Below are positions 32,038-44,529 of a stretch of DNA of 64,000 nucleotides, piece after piece; the stretch's first letter is position 1, and each line of letters starts with the position of its first letter. This DNA is from Siphonodentalium dalli (Eukaryota; Mollusca; Scaphopoda; Gadilida; Siphonodentaliidae): the NCBI GenBank assembly GCA_032622095.1, contig CP136064.1:187470209-187534208 (forward strand), given 5' to 3'. The translations under genes and the position numbers were made by a program. A model generated the notes under the pieces. It made no database searches. It was not told where the DNA came from and saw nothing but the letters and a program-made list of their open reading frames with translations.

Positions 32038-32792
32038 AGCAACATGGGGGGGACCAGGCAGCAGTAATGGGAAGGAATTAAACTGAGCCACAAAAGAGAG
32101 GGTGGAAGAGAAGGAGGAACTAGAGATAACGAAATGGGGTTGGTGGGTGTTGTAGCCAATTAAAGGATAACGTCCTTTATTACAATTACAGTTTCCATCG
32201 CTCTCCCCGATAGCATAGAATTGTTCAATTAATATTTGTTGATATGACCATACGTTTTCTATACCAGAAGGTAATTCGACCATACTCGTGATCCCATTAA
32301 CAGAACTGAAAAATAAGTTTTAACATTCTTTGTATTTTGTCAGGCTAGCAAAAAATCGAATAGTCGTCTCTGATAAAGAGCGTCCATACTTTCGTTTCCC
32401 AAAAAGGGGTAGAGATAATAATACGCGTTCTCAATGTGGTATTTTGTACTTGATTTCAACGCAAAACTGAAGGGTAGATATTTTCTATTCCTGTACCGTA
32501 CAAACAATGATGATTGCAAGTTTACTTCCATTTTTTTGTTAATCTGTTAAGCAGCAAATTGGCTAAGGACATTTAGATTTTTTTGGCGTCAAATCGGATC
32601 GTTTATCTTTAACACGCATAATTATTGTTCGATTATCAATTAATTTCTCACAAAGAGAGATAGAGATGATGAGGGGTGGGAAGAGTAGAGACACTATCGA
32701 GATAACTTAATTCCTGTCGATATCTTAAATTGTGCTCCAAAATATATACCTAACAATATTCGCTTTTGAGTTTTTTCAGGCATCGAAACATT
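32038..32792. other. Intergenic DNA, no gene seen
   Basis: Short - strand frames at 32,032-32,283 and 32,340-32,531 show no domain; nothing else was recognised. Confidence 0.45.
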
Positions 32793-32800
32793 ATACAGTT
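32793..32800. repeat. 8-bp TSD, left (ATACAGTT)
   Basis: Identical to 33,515-33,522. Eight bases is the hAT duplication length. Confidence 0.9.
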
Positions 32801-33514
32801 TAGTGTTCGGTATTCGACGGATTTCGGTATTCGAATATTCGGTTCGAATAACGAGCGAATATTCGAATAGTATTCGAATATTTAGATAAATTATAAAATT
32901 ATATAGATAACATATTTTGGAACCAATTTATTATTTAATGAAATAGCATATTTATCCATGAACATGCTTTACGCAAAAAAGAGAGAACAAAAAAGTCTTT
33001 TGGCTTAATAGCAAGAGTTTATCTGTTTATGAAGTTCAAGTAGTCAATGCCCCATGCATGGTTCCACAAGTTGGTCGTAGTGCCACAATAACTAAGAACA
33101 TGATCTGGATTGAGCTTGCAGGTTGGCTTTTTAGTTTTGGCATCCAACGTGAAGTGAGTCCATATATCTGATTTCTTCGAATTTGACGCCATATTATTTT
33201 CACAAGTGACAACGCGCAAACAAAACAAAACGATGCCTTATAGGTCCGCTTCATATGACCACATGCAAGCACGGTCTGGTTACACCTAGCCAATAAAATT
33301 ATTTCGACGTCATGGCGCCAATCAAATCAGAACGTTACAGTTACGTCATATAAATTCGTTTATGGTGAGTGGAAAATAGACTATGCTTTTAACAGACCCT
33401 CAGGCTAATAACAAACCAGGAAACAATTACCCGGAGATTATTCTCGAATATTCGAATAGTCAAATAATTATTCGAATATTTAATTTTACGAGCGAATATT
33501 CGGACCGAACACTA
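32801..33514. mobile_element. hAT-type non-autonomous transposon, 714 bp
   Basis: It starts TAGTGTTCGGT and ends ACCGAACACTA, an 11-bp perfect terminal inverted repeat with the TAGTG-type start usual in hAT elements. The 8-bp target duplication ATACAGTT is perfect. Subterminal ATTCGAATA repeats cluster at both ends (32,820-32,882 and 33,442-33,500). Inside is a - strand BED finger remnant but no transposase catalytic domain, so it is an internally deleted derivative. Confidence 0.9.
33019..33195 (-). pseudogene. BED-type zinc finger remnant of a hAT element
   Basis: The - strand frame reads MASNSKKSDIWTHFTLDAKT, then KKPTCKLNPDHVLSYCGTTT and NLWNH before ending FINR. W-x-x-F followed by TCKL and GTTTNLxxH is the BED finger plan of hAT and ZBED proteins. 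The second Cys of the CxxC pair (CKLN) and the final His are missing, so the finger is broken. The ATG at 33,193-33,195 overlaps an ATGGCG context. The remaining transposase is absent from the element. Confidence 0.75.
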
Positions 33515-33522
33515 ATACAGTT
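33515..33522. repeat. 8-bp TSD, right (ATACAGTT)
   Basis: Identical to 32,793-32,800, directly following the CACTA end of the element. Confidence 0.9.
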
Positions 33523-33620
33523 ATCGCCCGCGATTGAGTGAGACACGGGGATTTTTCGCCCGCTCGAGACCTGGAATGTCAAATCCCCGTGTCTCACGAA
33601 AACAAGGGTGATAACTGTTT
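33518..33620. repeat. Imperfect inverted repeat
   Basis: ACAGTTATC...GTGAGACACGGGGATTT on the left mirrors AAATCCCCGTGTCTCAC...GATAACTGT on the right, with a roughly 25-bp centre. The hAT element inserted just at its left edge. Confidence 0.75.
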
Positions 33621-33959
33621 TGTTATCTGACAAAGGAGTACACACGAACCTCCTTAATAGCAGGCATAAATGCGCGCATATATTCTTTAATCCAGTTCGA
33701 AAAGTTAATTTTATGGTGGAATCATCGCTATTTAGAAAATAAAACATTCATAATCTGGATCAATTAACAGACCCGTCAATTGCGCAGCTATTCTCCGGTC
33801 AGTTTTCTGGTCGCATGGTTGAAATCGGTTCACGGAAAGAGGAGTAAAGCAATTTCGAAGTTGAGTAGCCATGCAGCGAAATGTTCGGTTTCGTTTCAAA
33901 TGAGCTTGAAGACGCCGACAGACGTGTTAATTTCCAGAATGCTAAAATTTGAAACTAAC

Positions 33960-36900
33960 ACGTTGTAGTAGTGCAAAAATAAATTGACATATGTCACATA
34001 TTGTTACGCAACATACGGGTATTATCTGAAGTCTGAGGAATGTATTGCCGAAAAGAAATAGTCAATTGATAAACAGCAAAGAGTGGCTATTTGATCTAGT
34101 ACATAAACGTATTTGTAACGTATGTACATAGTATGTACAATTGTCTGCAGCACATACCAACTGCATAATAAGGTTTATCTATTTGTCCCACGGTCTTTAT
34201 TATTGATATAGAAAGGTCCAATAGGAACATTACACCGTATAACGGATTTGTGTCTGTGATAACACCATTTATACATAGCGTGCTTTAATTGCAAATAAAA
34301 AAACACACACAATTATGCAAATTATCAAACACCACAGTTCGCGGTTGTTATGAAACAGTGGGGTTTATAAAAACAGTGTTTTTCGAAATTATTAGAGAGC
34401 TTACTGATAACAGCAGGGCCTGGAACCTACGTCATAAAACAAAGTTTTTCACCGAAAAATGGCGGCTGCTCGGTGCGACTCGAAGTGAGTATTTATAGTT
34501 TTTGCAAACTATGTACATAAACCACAAAAAAAATCATTGCTTATGAGCTGTAAAACATTGTTTGCTAGCTCACAGTCATCTATACCGAGATATATATGTA
34601 ACGGTTGTAAAGATTATCGCGTTCAGGTGGTTTCCGTCACCAATTTTCGAGGCATGTTTCCGAGTTTTGAAATGGTAACGCCTACATTGGCTTTAAAACT
34701 GGAATTGTGACATAAATGGTAACGCCTACATATAATCAACATTTGATTCCAAAATCGGCAATTTGGCTGAATTCTTTCTTTCACTTGCCGAATATCACAA
34801 TTAGTTTTAGGACGAGTGAGTAGTGTAGGCTTTCACAGTTAATGGAACTTATGGAAGCGCAAGAGTATAATTCTTCGCTTGCTAAGATCCCCCGAATATT
34901 GCCGAGGCGAATCGGTATACATCGGCTCAAAAGTAGACTGCTTCACTTGTGGCAGGCTAATTAATACGTTTTTCACGGAATTACTATCACAAGACATAAA
35001 TGAATAAAATAATAAGTAATTATATGACCTTTATATATCAATATTATTATAGGGAATAAGAAAAAATGTCATTCTGGTTGATGGATCATATATAATTATA
35101 GGCTAAAATAAACCAACGTTTGATAAATGAATAAATCGCAATATCGCCACTGCTTGAGTTGAACCAGGAAGGAGCTTTAAGTTGTATTATTAAATTTTTT
35201 TCTTCAAATTCAAATGTTTCCGAAATTAATAAAAGACAAAACTTTTAATTAAAAGATATTAATTAAAATCACAAGCTCGCAAAGTCGCACTCTCATGTAC
35301 AGTAGTTGAATATCTATTGTATTCACACCTTTTTGATGTGAAGCCAGGTTGTTGTTAGACGAGAGGCAATTTATGACACATTACGTAACCATTGAGTTAA
35401 GTACTGCTAGTCTGTACATACAATTATCGGACAATGCATTTAGGAATGTCATCTTACAGCCTGCCTGATCAACAAAATATTACATTACCAGTGTACAGAT
35501 TAAAGGGATGCTGTACACAAATGTTGTTGTTGGTTTCTATAGTCTCTGGGTAGGAGAATAAGGTAACAAATTTTCCATTATTTGAAAGTCTGTTGAGTAC
35601 GAAGTAGTGTTACGGATGGCAAATTTACCGGAATGCAAAAATACAAATTGTTGTTGTCGAGTAATTTTTGTACAGTTTTCAACCAAATGTATCAAATAAA
35701 AGTTATATTATATATGCATACTAGTCCCATGTACTCATTTATGTTATTGTATCGTCACTAGTCAGTGAGTGGCTTGAGTTTTCTCCCCGTATCAGCATAA
35801 TGTTTCAAACGACCGTGTGTGCAATGGGTTTACTAATCCAGTATCCCTCAATTATAATTTGATTACGTCTTGTACAAGGAAATTCGTATTTTAATTTAAG
35901 CCATTTTATGGCTCCAGCCACAAATTCAATTTATTTTAAATTATTAACTTTTAAATTATTAAATTTTAAGATAGCCTATTAACCTGAGCGTTTACAGAAT
36001 ACATCTTCGACTCAAATTACTTATGTTTCTATATATTATCGATAATAGATCGTTGTCACCGGAAATTTATTGAAAATGGCGTACAGTAGGGCCTACACCT
36101 TTAAGCGTTTTGATGATTAGTGTTTTAAACCAAATATTATTTGAAATGACTGGTCTGTTCATCGTCACCATTCAATCAACGCTCCCGTTACAAAATAAAT
36201 TATGTTTTCATGGTACGATATTTCCGAAGTAAGAAATCCTTTCGTCACCTAACATCGTTGGGACTGTCAATCTATTCAGATCTTTTGAATTAGCTTTCCG
36301 TCTCCATGCTTTCCGTCTCAATTTGGGGAGAAAAGAAGTTTGACCAAATGAAATTTTTATTAGCCAATTTTGAAAAAAGATTGGCCATTGGCCAATTTGG
36401 CCACCGACAGTGCAAACACTGCTCTCTAGCTTTGCCACCATATTACCTGTTACATACGGAAACCATTTAAATTTGATATAGTTTGAGCAAACATCATAAC
36501 GAACAAAACAAATATGGATCAAATGTAATCCTGGGGAATGCACGTTGACCGACCTTGTTCCCGGACTAAAATTCCAATTCTCATAATTTTCTCGCATGTT
36601 TTGTTTTTGCATTTGTTTACCTAAATATAACGACTTTCCCGACATGAAACGCATAAAAATTTAGGATATATTATTGTGTGATCATATTTAGCAATCAGGG
36701 AACTCGAAGCAGCTTTTGTAGTCTGCAGATTTGTTTACTAACAAGATTCCAATTTTATTTAAAGCCATAAATATGATGCCCCTAGTTCAAAGAGCTGAGG
36801 AAAAATTTCCCCAAAGTGCTTTCAAAACCAGCTTATTACCTATTTGTTCTAGGTTCGCTTCAAAATCAAGTCTAAATGACTGGACTATTATTGTGGCCTC

Positions 36901-38340
36901 CATTTCATAGCTAGTATCAAGTTAGTCGGTTTCAGGTTTATATGGGAGGGGGTGATGTGGTGTCATGTCAATGCTCTAGTTGACCAAATTCCGACACACA
37001 TACCAAAGTTAGACAATACATTATTTGAAATGAAAAATTGCATCATAGAATATCATTTGGGTTAGCCTACATAGAACAGTTATATGTCATTTGTTTGATG
37101 TAAGTAATAATTATCCTAATATTTCCGCCACATAGAACAAGGTGGCCATTCTAATAAATCTCAGTTCAATAGTGTTCAATAGTACCAAAATATGCACCCA
37201 ACCTGCAGTATTCTTCACAAAAACATGATTACATTAAATTTACGATTTGTGATGCCGATTTATTCTATTAAAGGAATGATTTTCCAATCGGATATTGTTA
37301 GAAGTATATCCATAGTCTTAATAGTTGACCCGCATCGGAGATTCAAACTTAAAATATAAAAAATGGACTTAGGAGAACCTGGAAATCAGGTCGCGATATA
37401 TTTACCTTAGACAATACCTTTATATATAAGGTAGTAAAGCTATGAAAACCAATTATGATTAAAGGGGTATCAATAAACATGGGTAAACAATGAATGTTAG
37501 TAAAAGAATATAATTAAAGAAATCTTTATTGCATGATAATGTTTTAACGAAAACTATCAGACGAAACTGGACATATGAACAAATTAACATGGATTTAACC
37601 AACGGAAATAGAATGGAATAACAAAGTAATACTACAATGAATATGGAATAAGAGAACGAATGACAGGACATACACTTAATTAAACTAACGAATATACAAC
37701 GAGAACGTAAAAACAATGATTATGCCATGAATTTATGCTCGTCTTTATATATAGTATTATAAAATAGTATATTGGCATCTCTCAACATCCATTTGTGAAA
37801 AGTAACGCATTTAACTGAGTGTGTATATGTGAACACGGTCGTTAATAGTTCATCTACCGGATTATACAAATGGTGACTCAATTGTCAGTGCAAACAGGCC
37901 AATATTATGTGAGCGTTAACGCGATGTGGGCGTTACCATTAATAGACAAATTCATAAAAATTCTTTGTTTCTTAAGAAATTTACAAACAAACCACGGGAA
38001 AGTTACTTTTTTGTTATTGATTCAAATTTTAGCATTTATAATATCCCGAAACTCAATGTATACGGTTTTTAAATGAGTTTAGGGCGCGGAGAACCTGAAA
38101 TGTTGGCGTTAACACCTGCACGAAAATAGGAAATCGGACGCGATTTTGAATTGCGAACGCGAAATTCTCATTATAAGCAATTCTTTCCGATTTTCGGTAT
38201 CTGTATTTGTCGAGATTTGCAGGTGGCATAGCTCCTTTGCCTATAATAATACATCGAAGTCGATTGTATTTATTTAAAAAACGATGTCGAAGTAGCGAGT
38301 CGAACTTTATTTACAGTTATTTTGATGTAGGGTTACCCTT
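33960..38340. other. Long intergenic stretch, little recognised
   Basis: AT-rich DNA. A - strand frame of 148 codons (36,208-36,654) has no recognisable domain and is probably chance. GGTAACGCCTACAT occurs twice (near 34,673 and 34,718). A 21-bp sequence near 34,413 recurs inverted near 38,343. A possible first exon is noted separately at 34,459. Confidence 0.4.
34459..34484 (+). other. Candidate start exon overlapping an AAAATGGCGGC motif
   Basis: ATGGCGGCTGCTCGGTGCGA continues to a consensus donor (CTCGAA|GTGAGTAT), reading MAAARCDS plus a partial codon. ATGGCGGC overlapping the start is typical of promoters bound by YY1-like factors at the initiator codon. I found no downstream exon, so this is weak. 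Confidence 0.2.
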
Positions 38341-38398
38341 CCGGTGACGTAGGTTCCAGGCCCTGAACAGCTGAACGGTCAATAACTGAGAACATGTT

Positions 38399-38405
38399 AC
38401 CCTCG
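38399..38405. repeat. 7-bp candidate TSD, left (ACCCTCG)
   Basis: Directly precedes CAGGGGGG at 38,406; identical to 44,519-44,525. Confidence 0.6.
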
Positions 38406-39856
38406 CAGGGGGGGGGGGGTCTGGAAAAAAATTGCACATATAGGGCCCAAAAAGTTTTTTTCCGACCTCGAGGGACCCACCACCCCATTTTTGCAAACAA
38501 AATATTGTTTTCCTCCAAAATTTTGGGGACCCACCCCCGTTTCTCGTGTTTTTATCAAAATTTCAGAGGTTTTTTTTAGCCGTTCTTCAATAACTGTGTT
38601 AACTGCCTTACTAATTGGTAAACACAGATCAGAAAAACGACAAATATACTGTATTTCCATGTGTTTCCTGATGTTTTCAGTATCTAACAACAATATTAAT
38701 TAAGCGTTGTGTAGGTACACTATATGTCACAAATTGCCCTAGACCCCATTATAGCCTTAATATATCGTGTGTGTTGTGTCTGACAGAGAACACTGGCCAG
38801 TGTAAATAGTGGTAAACAGGTCAGGGTTCCACAATTATACGTGCATGATCAAAGAACTCTTTAGTCTTATCCAACGGGATGGGTGGGGAGGGGAATTGTT
38901 TTTGGTTATGTATACACATAGATATATGGTTATTATACTGCCCGATATTAGTCGGCGGGTATATAGTTGACGTCTCGAGCCGTCTGTCCGTACAAACATT
39001 TTGAATTTTAACTCAAGAGTCAGTTGTCATATTTGATGCCCTATGGCATGGCGACGGACCAGAAATGGGGGACGAATATGCATAATATCGCGGGTTGTAA
39101 CCACCAATGCCTACCAGAGTTATGGGCCCTGTTCGACTTTATGAAATTCAGTCCATACAAAGTTTTTGCAATATAAGTTAATAGTCTGGTCGGAAAAGCT
39201 ACATTTGTGGAATACTAGAACCCTAGAGGCATTTTTGGGGAAAAGCATGAAACTAAGTTTTCTAGCATAATTCAAGTATGCTGAATCCAATGAGGGTGCC
39301 TGTCGCTGCCCGTGACCCATATTTCACCCATAAAATCAACTTAAAGTCACATACTGTTTTTATTGCCGCAAAAATACAGTAAGTCAATATCGAGACATAT
39401 TTCACACTCGTTATACATATAATCTCATGAACATACATATAATCTCATGAACATGGGAATACTTTATTATTTGAATCACCCCTCGTAACCTTTCTGTCAG
39501 AACTATCTCATCATCTGCTATACATATATGGACAAGTCTGTATTTAATAAATAAACGCTCTTCATGAAATCACACCCGGTTGAAAGTTCTGTGAATCAGG
39601 ATTAAGTTGAAAATAAGACGTTTTTTCACAAATATCTTCAAGATCAGTTCATGCTGTTTGGAACTGGTTGAGTAATGTGACTTTATTTTGTGTTTTATAT
39701 ATTAACTGATCATTGGAGCAATTAAATATGCAATTATTGGGGTCCTAGCCCCTTCCCTAAAATTTTTTTTAAACGCGGTATAAAATTTCACAAAAAAATC
39801 ACAATTGGGATTCTAATCATATTTCAACAAGAAATGAACAGAACTTTGTAATATAA

Positions 39857-40297
39857 GTGAGGCATATCATTACCTATGAATATTCCAACTCATTTGAACC
39901 AAAATTCTTACTTTGGCTAAAAATGGCTGCCAAAATATGTAAAATGGTAAATATTGCCACAGCGTGTCCTGCAATCGTTTACAAGTTGTGGTTGATGTAT
40001 AAAATTGGCTATTCTGCATTCTATGCATTGAATACTAACATGTCTGGTGCACCATGGTTAATTATTACTATTGTCACCACTGACATCACCAAAAATATTG
40101 GACTTTTCTCTCAAAAACTTGACAAAAATATCGGCAAAAATAAACTTTTCAGGTATGGACCATTTTTTCAAGTAAAATGTAACTGTCTTTGGATTCAAAT
40201 GTGTTTATTGTTTTGGTCTATCTTAAATGTGTCACGCTACGGTATTTATAGACCAGTTTGCTCAAGATGGCTTTCAAAATGGCAACCAAATTTGTAA
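39857..40297 (+). other. 146-codon open frame, unassigned
   Basis: The frame (MRHIITYEYSNSFEPKFLLW...) contains several hydrophobic stretches but no domain I recognise. Parts derive from AAAATGGC(T/A)xCCAAA-type repeats at both ends, which suggests a repeat-derived frame. It lies inside the candidate 6.1-kb element. Confidence 0.2.
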
Positions 40298-40619
40298 AAA
40301 GTTTGTTTTACATATATCCCGAACAAATTCTCTGTGTTATCCGAAAAGGTAGTAAATTGTGACTCACTTGGATATTATACGTGTTAGTTAATTAACTCCC
40401 AACTATATGTTCTATTCGTGTTGTCCCAGTTCCGTATGGGGCATGACAATTCATTTTAAAGTATGGAATTTTGCCGATAACCTCTTTTGTGATTCTGGCC
40501 ATATTATTGAAAGGAAATGGGCAGAACATTGAGACGGAACCGAGATGAACCATAATATGAGGCTATTCTAGTCCATTATGATAACAAAATATAATATCCA
40601 CTGGATACAGGGTGGATGC

Positions 40620-42265
40620 CAAGATGGTAGTCAGGGAGTTACTCTATGACCATAGGTGAGGTGAATAGGTATACAGGGAGTTATTGCATGCCATGAATGA
40701 TGTGAATAGGTATACAAGGAGTGACTATATGGTTATATGTGGGTTGACCATGGTAAGATGTGTAGGTATACAGGGAGAGGTCATGGTCATGTGTGAGGTG
40801 AATCGGTATGAATGGAGTGACTGTATGGTGTATTGTTGTGTCAATCCAGTACGGGTGTACCCGATGTGCCTGTATGCACATTGATGTGGTATATGGATAT
40901 AGCTACATGGTCACCTGTAAGGTCATGGGTGGGATGTACACGTGTTGTCTGTATGATCATGGATGGGGTGTGTGGATAAACAGGGAGTTGTTTTATAGTT
41001 ACGGATAATATGTATAGGTATACATGGAATGACTGTACGGTCACGATTGAAGTGTATATGCATACCTAAAGTAAAATGGGTGGACATTATCGAGCGTGTG
41101 GGTATATAGGGAGTGTCCTTGTGGTATATATTTATATATCTCGTGGATGTATTATCATTGGTGGGTGTATAGGGATTAGCTGTATGATCATGGATGACGT
41201 GTATGATTATACAGTGAGTTGCTGAATTGTCATGTGTAAGGTGTATATGCAAGTATGGAAGGTATGAGTCGTGTGTGCAGCATTTGTGTATATCTGGAAG
41301 GGCTGAATGACCGTTGGTGAGGTGTATATGTATACATGGAGTGACTCTATGATCTAGGGTGGGCTGCAATATATGTATATATCGAGTGGTTATATGACTA
41401 TAGGTGTCGAATAGGTATACATGTAGTGACTGTGTGGTCAATGGTGAGATGAGTACATGTAGGTATACAAGGAGTGACTGTATTATCATAAATTTAATGA
41501 ATATATATACAGGGAGTGACTAAATGGTCATGTGTCAGGTGTATGTGTATACCTGGTGTTCCTGCTTGGTGACTCGTGACGGTATGGTCATGTGTAGGTT
41601 ATACTGGTATATACACGTGTTGCTATATGGTCATGGGCGAGGGGTATGTGTATATAGTGAGTGGCTATATGGCCATGGATGAGTTGCATATGCATACATG
41701 GAGTGACTTTTCTGACATGGATGGGTGTATTAGTATATCTTGTGTCGCTATTCGGCTATGGTGTGACACATAGGGATACAGGGAGTGACACGGCCAATGG
41801 TGAGGTGAATATGTGTACAAGGATTGACCATAATCATGTATGAATGTTTTGAATAGGTACACACGGGGTGACTATATGGCCATAGGTCAGATGAAGGAGT
41901 ATACCAGGTGGCATTGTGAGGGTATTGTATGAAGCGAGTGGCTATATGGCCATTGGTGAGGTGCATATGTATACCTGGAGTGACTCTATGGTCACTGTTG
42001 TGGTGTTGATGTATATATTGAATGTCTATTTGACCATGTGTGTGGAGAATAGGTATACAGGGGATTACCATATGGCCAATGGTGAGGTGAATGCATGGTT
42101 ATACACGTAGTGACTATATGATTATGGGTCATGTTTAGGAGTATACCCGGTGTGCCTCCATTGTGACTCATGACTGTATGGTCATCCGTGGTCATGGGTC
42201 AGATGTACGTGTATACATTGGGTCACTATATTGCTATGTCTGTGTGATAATGGGTGGCGATCGCT
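40620..42265 (+). repeat. TATACA minisatellite array, forward orientation
   Basis: About 30 diverged units of 45-65 bp with the consensus pieces GGGAGTGACT, ATGGTCAT, GGTGAGGTG and TATGTATACA. Low stop density in some frames yields ORFs of 60-188 codons on both strands (rich in Thr, His and Ile), which are artefacts. Confidence 0.85.
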
Positions 42266-42385
42266 TTCCACGTATAACGTGCCCCCACGTACATAAACAC
42301 CACCAGTATGGAGAACTCTCTGACATGACCTCTCTATTGATTAACATATCCTTAAGTTATTGTGGAAAGCGATAGCCACACAAGG
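42265..42385. repeat. Junction of the two opposite minisatellite arrays
   Basis: GTGGCGATCGCTTTCCAC (42,253-42,270) and GTGGAAAGCGATAGCCAC (42,361-42,378) form an inverted pair around a unique centre containing TATTGATTAACATATCCTT. Half of this matches the border at 17,250-17,300. The layout looks like two elements meeting head to head, or one element with inverted ends. Confidence 0.6.
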
Positions 42386-42870
42386 TACACATGTACAACC
42401 CACCCATTACCTCAGTCACTCCATATGTACATAAACACCACACAAATGACAATATAGTCACCCACTGTATACATGTACACCTGGCCATACAGCCATACTT
42501 GGTTATACCCGTACATACCATAAATGACGATACAGCCACGATTCACCATGCATGAACACCAGTTATACTCCTGCACCTGTCACATGACCATATAGTCACT
42601 CTATGTATACATATTCACCACATTCACGATCATACATTTACTCAGTGTATACATATTCATCTCATTATGGTCCATACAGCCACTACATGTATACCTATTC
42701 GCCATACCCATGATCATATGGTCAATCCAGGTATACGTATACACCTCACCAATGGTGTGCCCTTCCAGATATACCAATACCCACACACAGGACCACTTAT
42801 ACCTTCCATACTTGCATATACACCTCACACATGACAATTCAGCAACTCAATGTATACTGTACTCTTACAC
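42385..42870 (-). repeat. TATACA minisatellite array, reverse orientation
   Basis: Same family as 40,620-42,265 but in the opposite orientation (CAGTCACTCCATATGTACAT, CCATACAGCCACT). Confidence 0.8.
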
Positions 42871-42979
42871 GCCACTTCAATTATCAGTTAATATACAAAA
42901 CACAAAATAAAGTAATATATTACTCAACCAACATGAACTGATCAAGAAGATATTTGTGAAAAAACGTCATATTTTCAAC

Positions 42980-43190
42980 TTCCGGCGGCCATTTTGGCGG
43001 CCATCTTGGAGGGTGAGTTTCAATTTTGCGCCAAAAAAGTGTCATTATGTCTTAGCTTCACGAAAATATATACATTTGTATACAATATATTTTACCATAT
43101 TTTCCCGCTATAATTTGCATAAAACTGACTTAGGGTCTGATCTGAAAAACGGCGGCCAGGATGGACGCCATCTTGTCTGGAGTCTACACG
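42980..43190. repeat. Repeat with GGCGGCCATTTTGG / GCCATCTTGG boxes
   Basis: GGCGGCCATTTTGGCGGCCA at about 42,984 and GGACGCCATCTTGTC near 43,162 flank an AT-rich centre. Similar boxes occur near 53,560 and 59,350-59,510. The 84-codon frame across it is not convincing. Confidence 0.45.
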
Positions 43191-44529
43191 GCCACTTTTT
43201 TTCTTGTTAACATTGCTTAAAAGTTGAAGGACATAATAAGGAACAAAATTAGTGGGGTGAAGTTAAGTCCCAGGTGGGTGCAAGGGTACCCCTATTGGCT
43301 CCCGGACTATAAGAGAATTCTTACGAGAATCGTTGATAAATATACAAAACAGCAATGTCTTACCGTAGGTACCTGATTAATATGATGTTAATGTTTCAGA
43401 ATTATTACTGTGAATATAGTATCATGATATAACGCGGCTTTGAACGTTCCGCGAGGAGTATATAAGTTTGAGTAAGTCCAAGGCCAGTTACGTGATTTCA
43501 TATGACGTTGTACGGTGCGCTGTATCAACAACCCTCCAGCGAAGAAAACACGAATATCTTAAAAGCCTTTTATTGAACCCTATGTCCATCCAATCGGGCG
43601 ACAGGCAGTCTATTCGTGTTCGGCACCTTCGAATTATGGTAAAAAAGTTGGTTTGACACTTTTCCGCGGAAATGCTTCTAGAAATGTCTTTTCTGAGAAT
43701 TACGACTAGACTATAAGTGTCGGTTGTCAAATTTTGATGTGGTTTGGTATGTTCATCTATTTGTAAGTGATAACAGTATACAATTAGTATTTTAGTTTCG
43801 TCTTGTTGAGCAGTAAAGCTCCCAGATGAAGTTCGGAAATTCAATGAGAATAGCGTCACCTTAATTTGGGATTGTCTGAGCAGTAAACAGTAATGTCATT
43901 CATCATAACCAATTCCGTTTTATTTGGATAATTGTTGCAAATTAACATTACTTGCAATCATTCAAGATGAGAAATAACCAGAAGGAATGAATTTGATTAC
44001 ATGCCAGAACAAGACAGTATTTCAGACATTAGAAATTTATGAGATACCCTTTTAAATTTCATGTTATGCAACAATCATGTTCATGATATCTACTAGTAGT
44101 CATCATTGAGTATTCACCATGTAGTATCCAATTTGTGATAGAGTTTTTTTGTTTTGTTACTTTTATTCAGATAATACAACTGGGTAATATATTAATTTTG
44201 TTACTAAATTTTTCTTCCGTTGATCATAAGTTTCCTGAACGTTAATACGGTGGTCCACTGTGAAGTGGTCCGGGATACTGTGAAATCCAGAATGTTGCTA
44301 AATCTGAGGCTAAAGAGTCACTTTAGCTGCCTATATAGCCCTATACCAACAAGCATGGTACTAACATGCTTACAAACAACATTACATGGTCAGTACTTGT
44401 AAATTGTTTGAAAAAAAACCATTTTGGAAAATATTTACAAGCACCATTTTTTCCGCCTCTGGACCACCCACCCACCCCGGCCCTATATACGGAATTTTTT
44501 TGCAGACCCCCCCCCCTGACCCTCGAGGG

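Larger units (their letters stand above)
38406..44518. mobile_element. Candidate 6.1-kb poly-G-ended transposon
   Basis: The left end is CAGGGGGGGGGGGGTCTGGA, then AAAAAATTGCACATATAGGGC. The right end, inverted, is CAGGGGGGGGGGTCTGCAAA, then AAAATTCCGTATATAGGGCC. The outer flanks are the direct repeat ACCCTCG. Subterminal GGACCCACC and CCACCCACCCACCCC repeats match those of the smaller element at 20,498-21,246. The interior holds no recognised transposase; it contains the minisatellite at 40.6-42.9 kb and unassigned frames. It could be one long element, or two nearby solo ends with a coincidental 7-bp match. Confidence 0.5.

Noticed and set aside
36208-36654. 148-codon - strand frame
   Set aside because: No domain, unusual composition and no flanking splice signals; such length can arise by chance in 64 kb.
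40681-42837. Multiple 60-188-codon frames on both strands
   Set aside because: Products of the TATACA minisatellite; Thr/His/Ile-rich with no domain.
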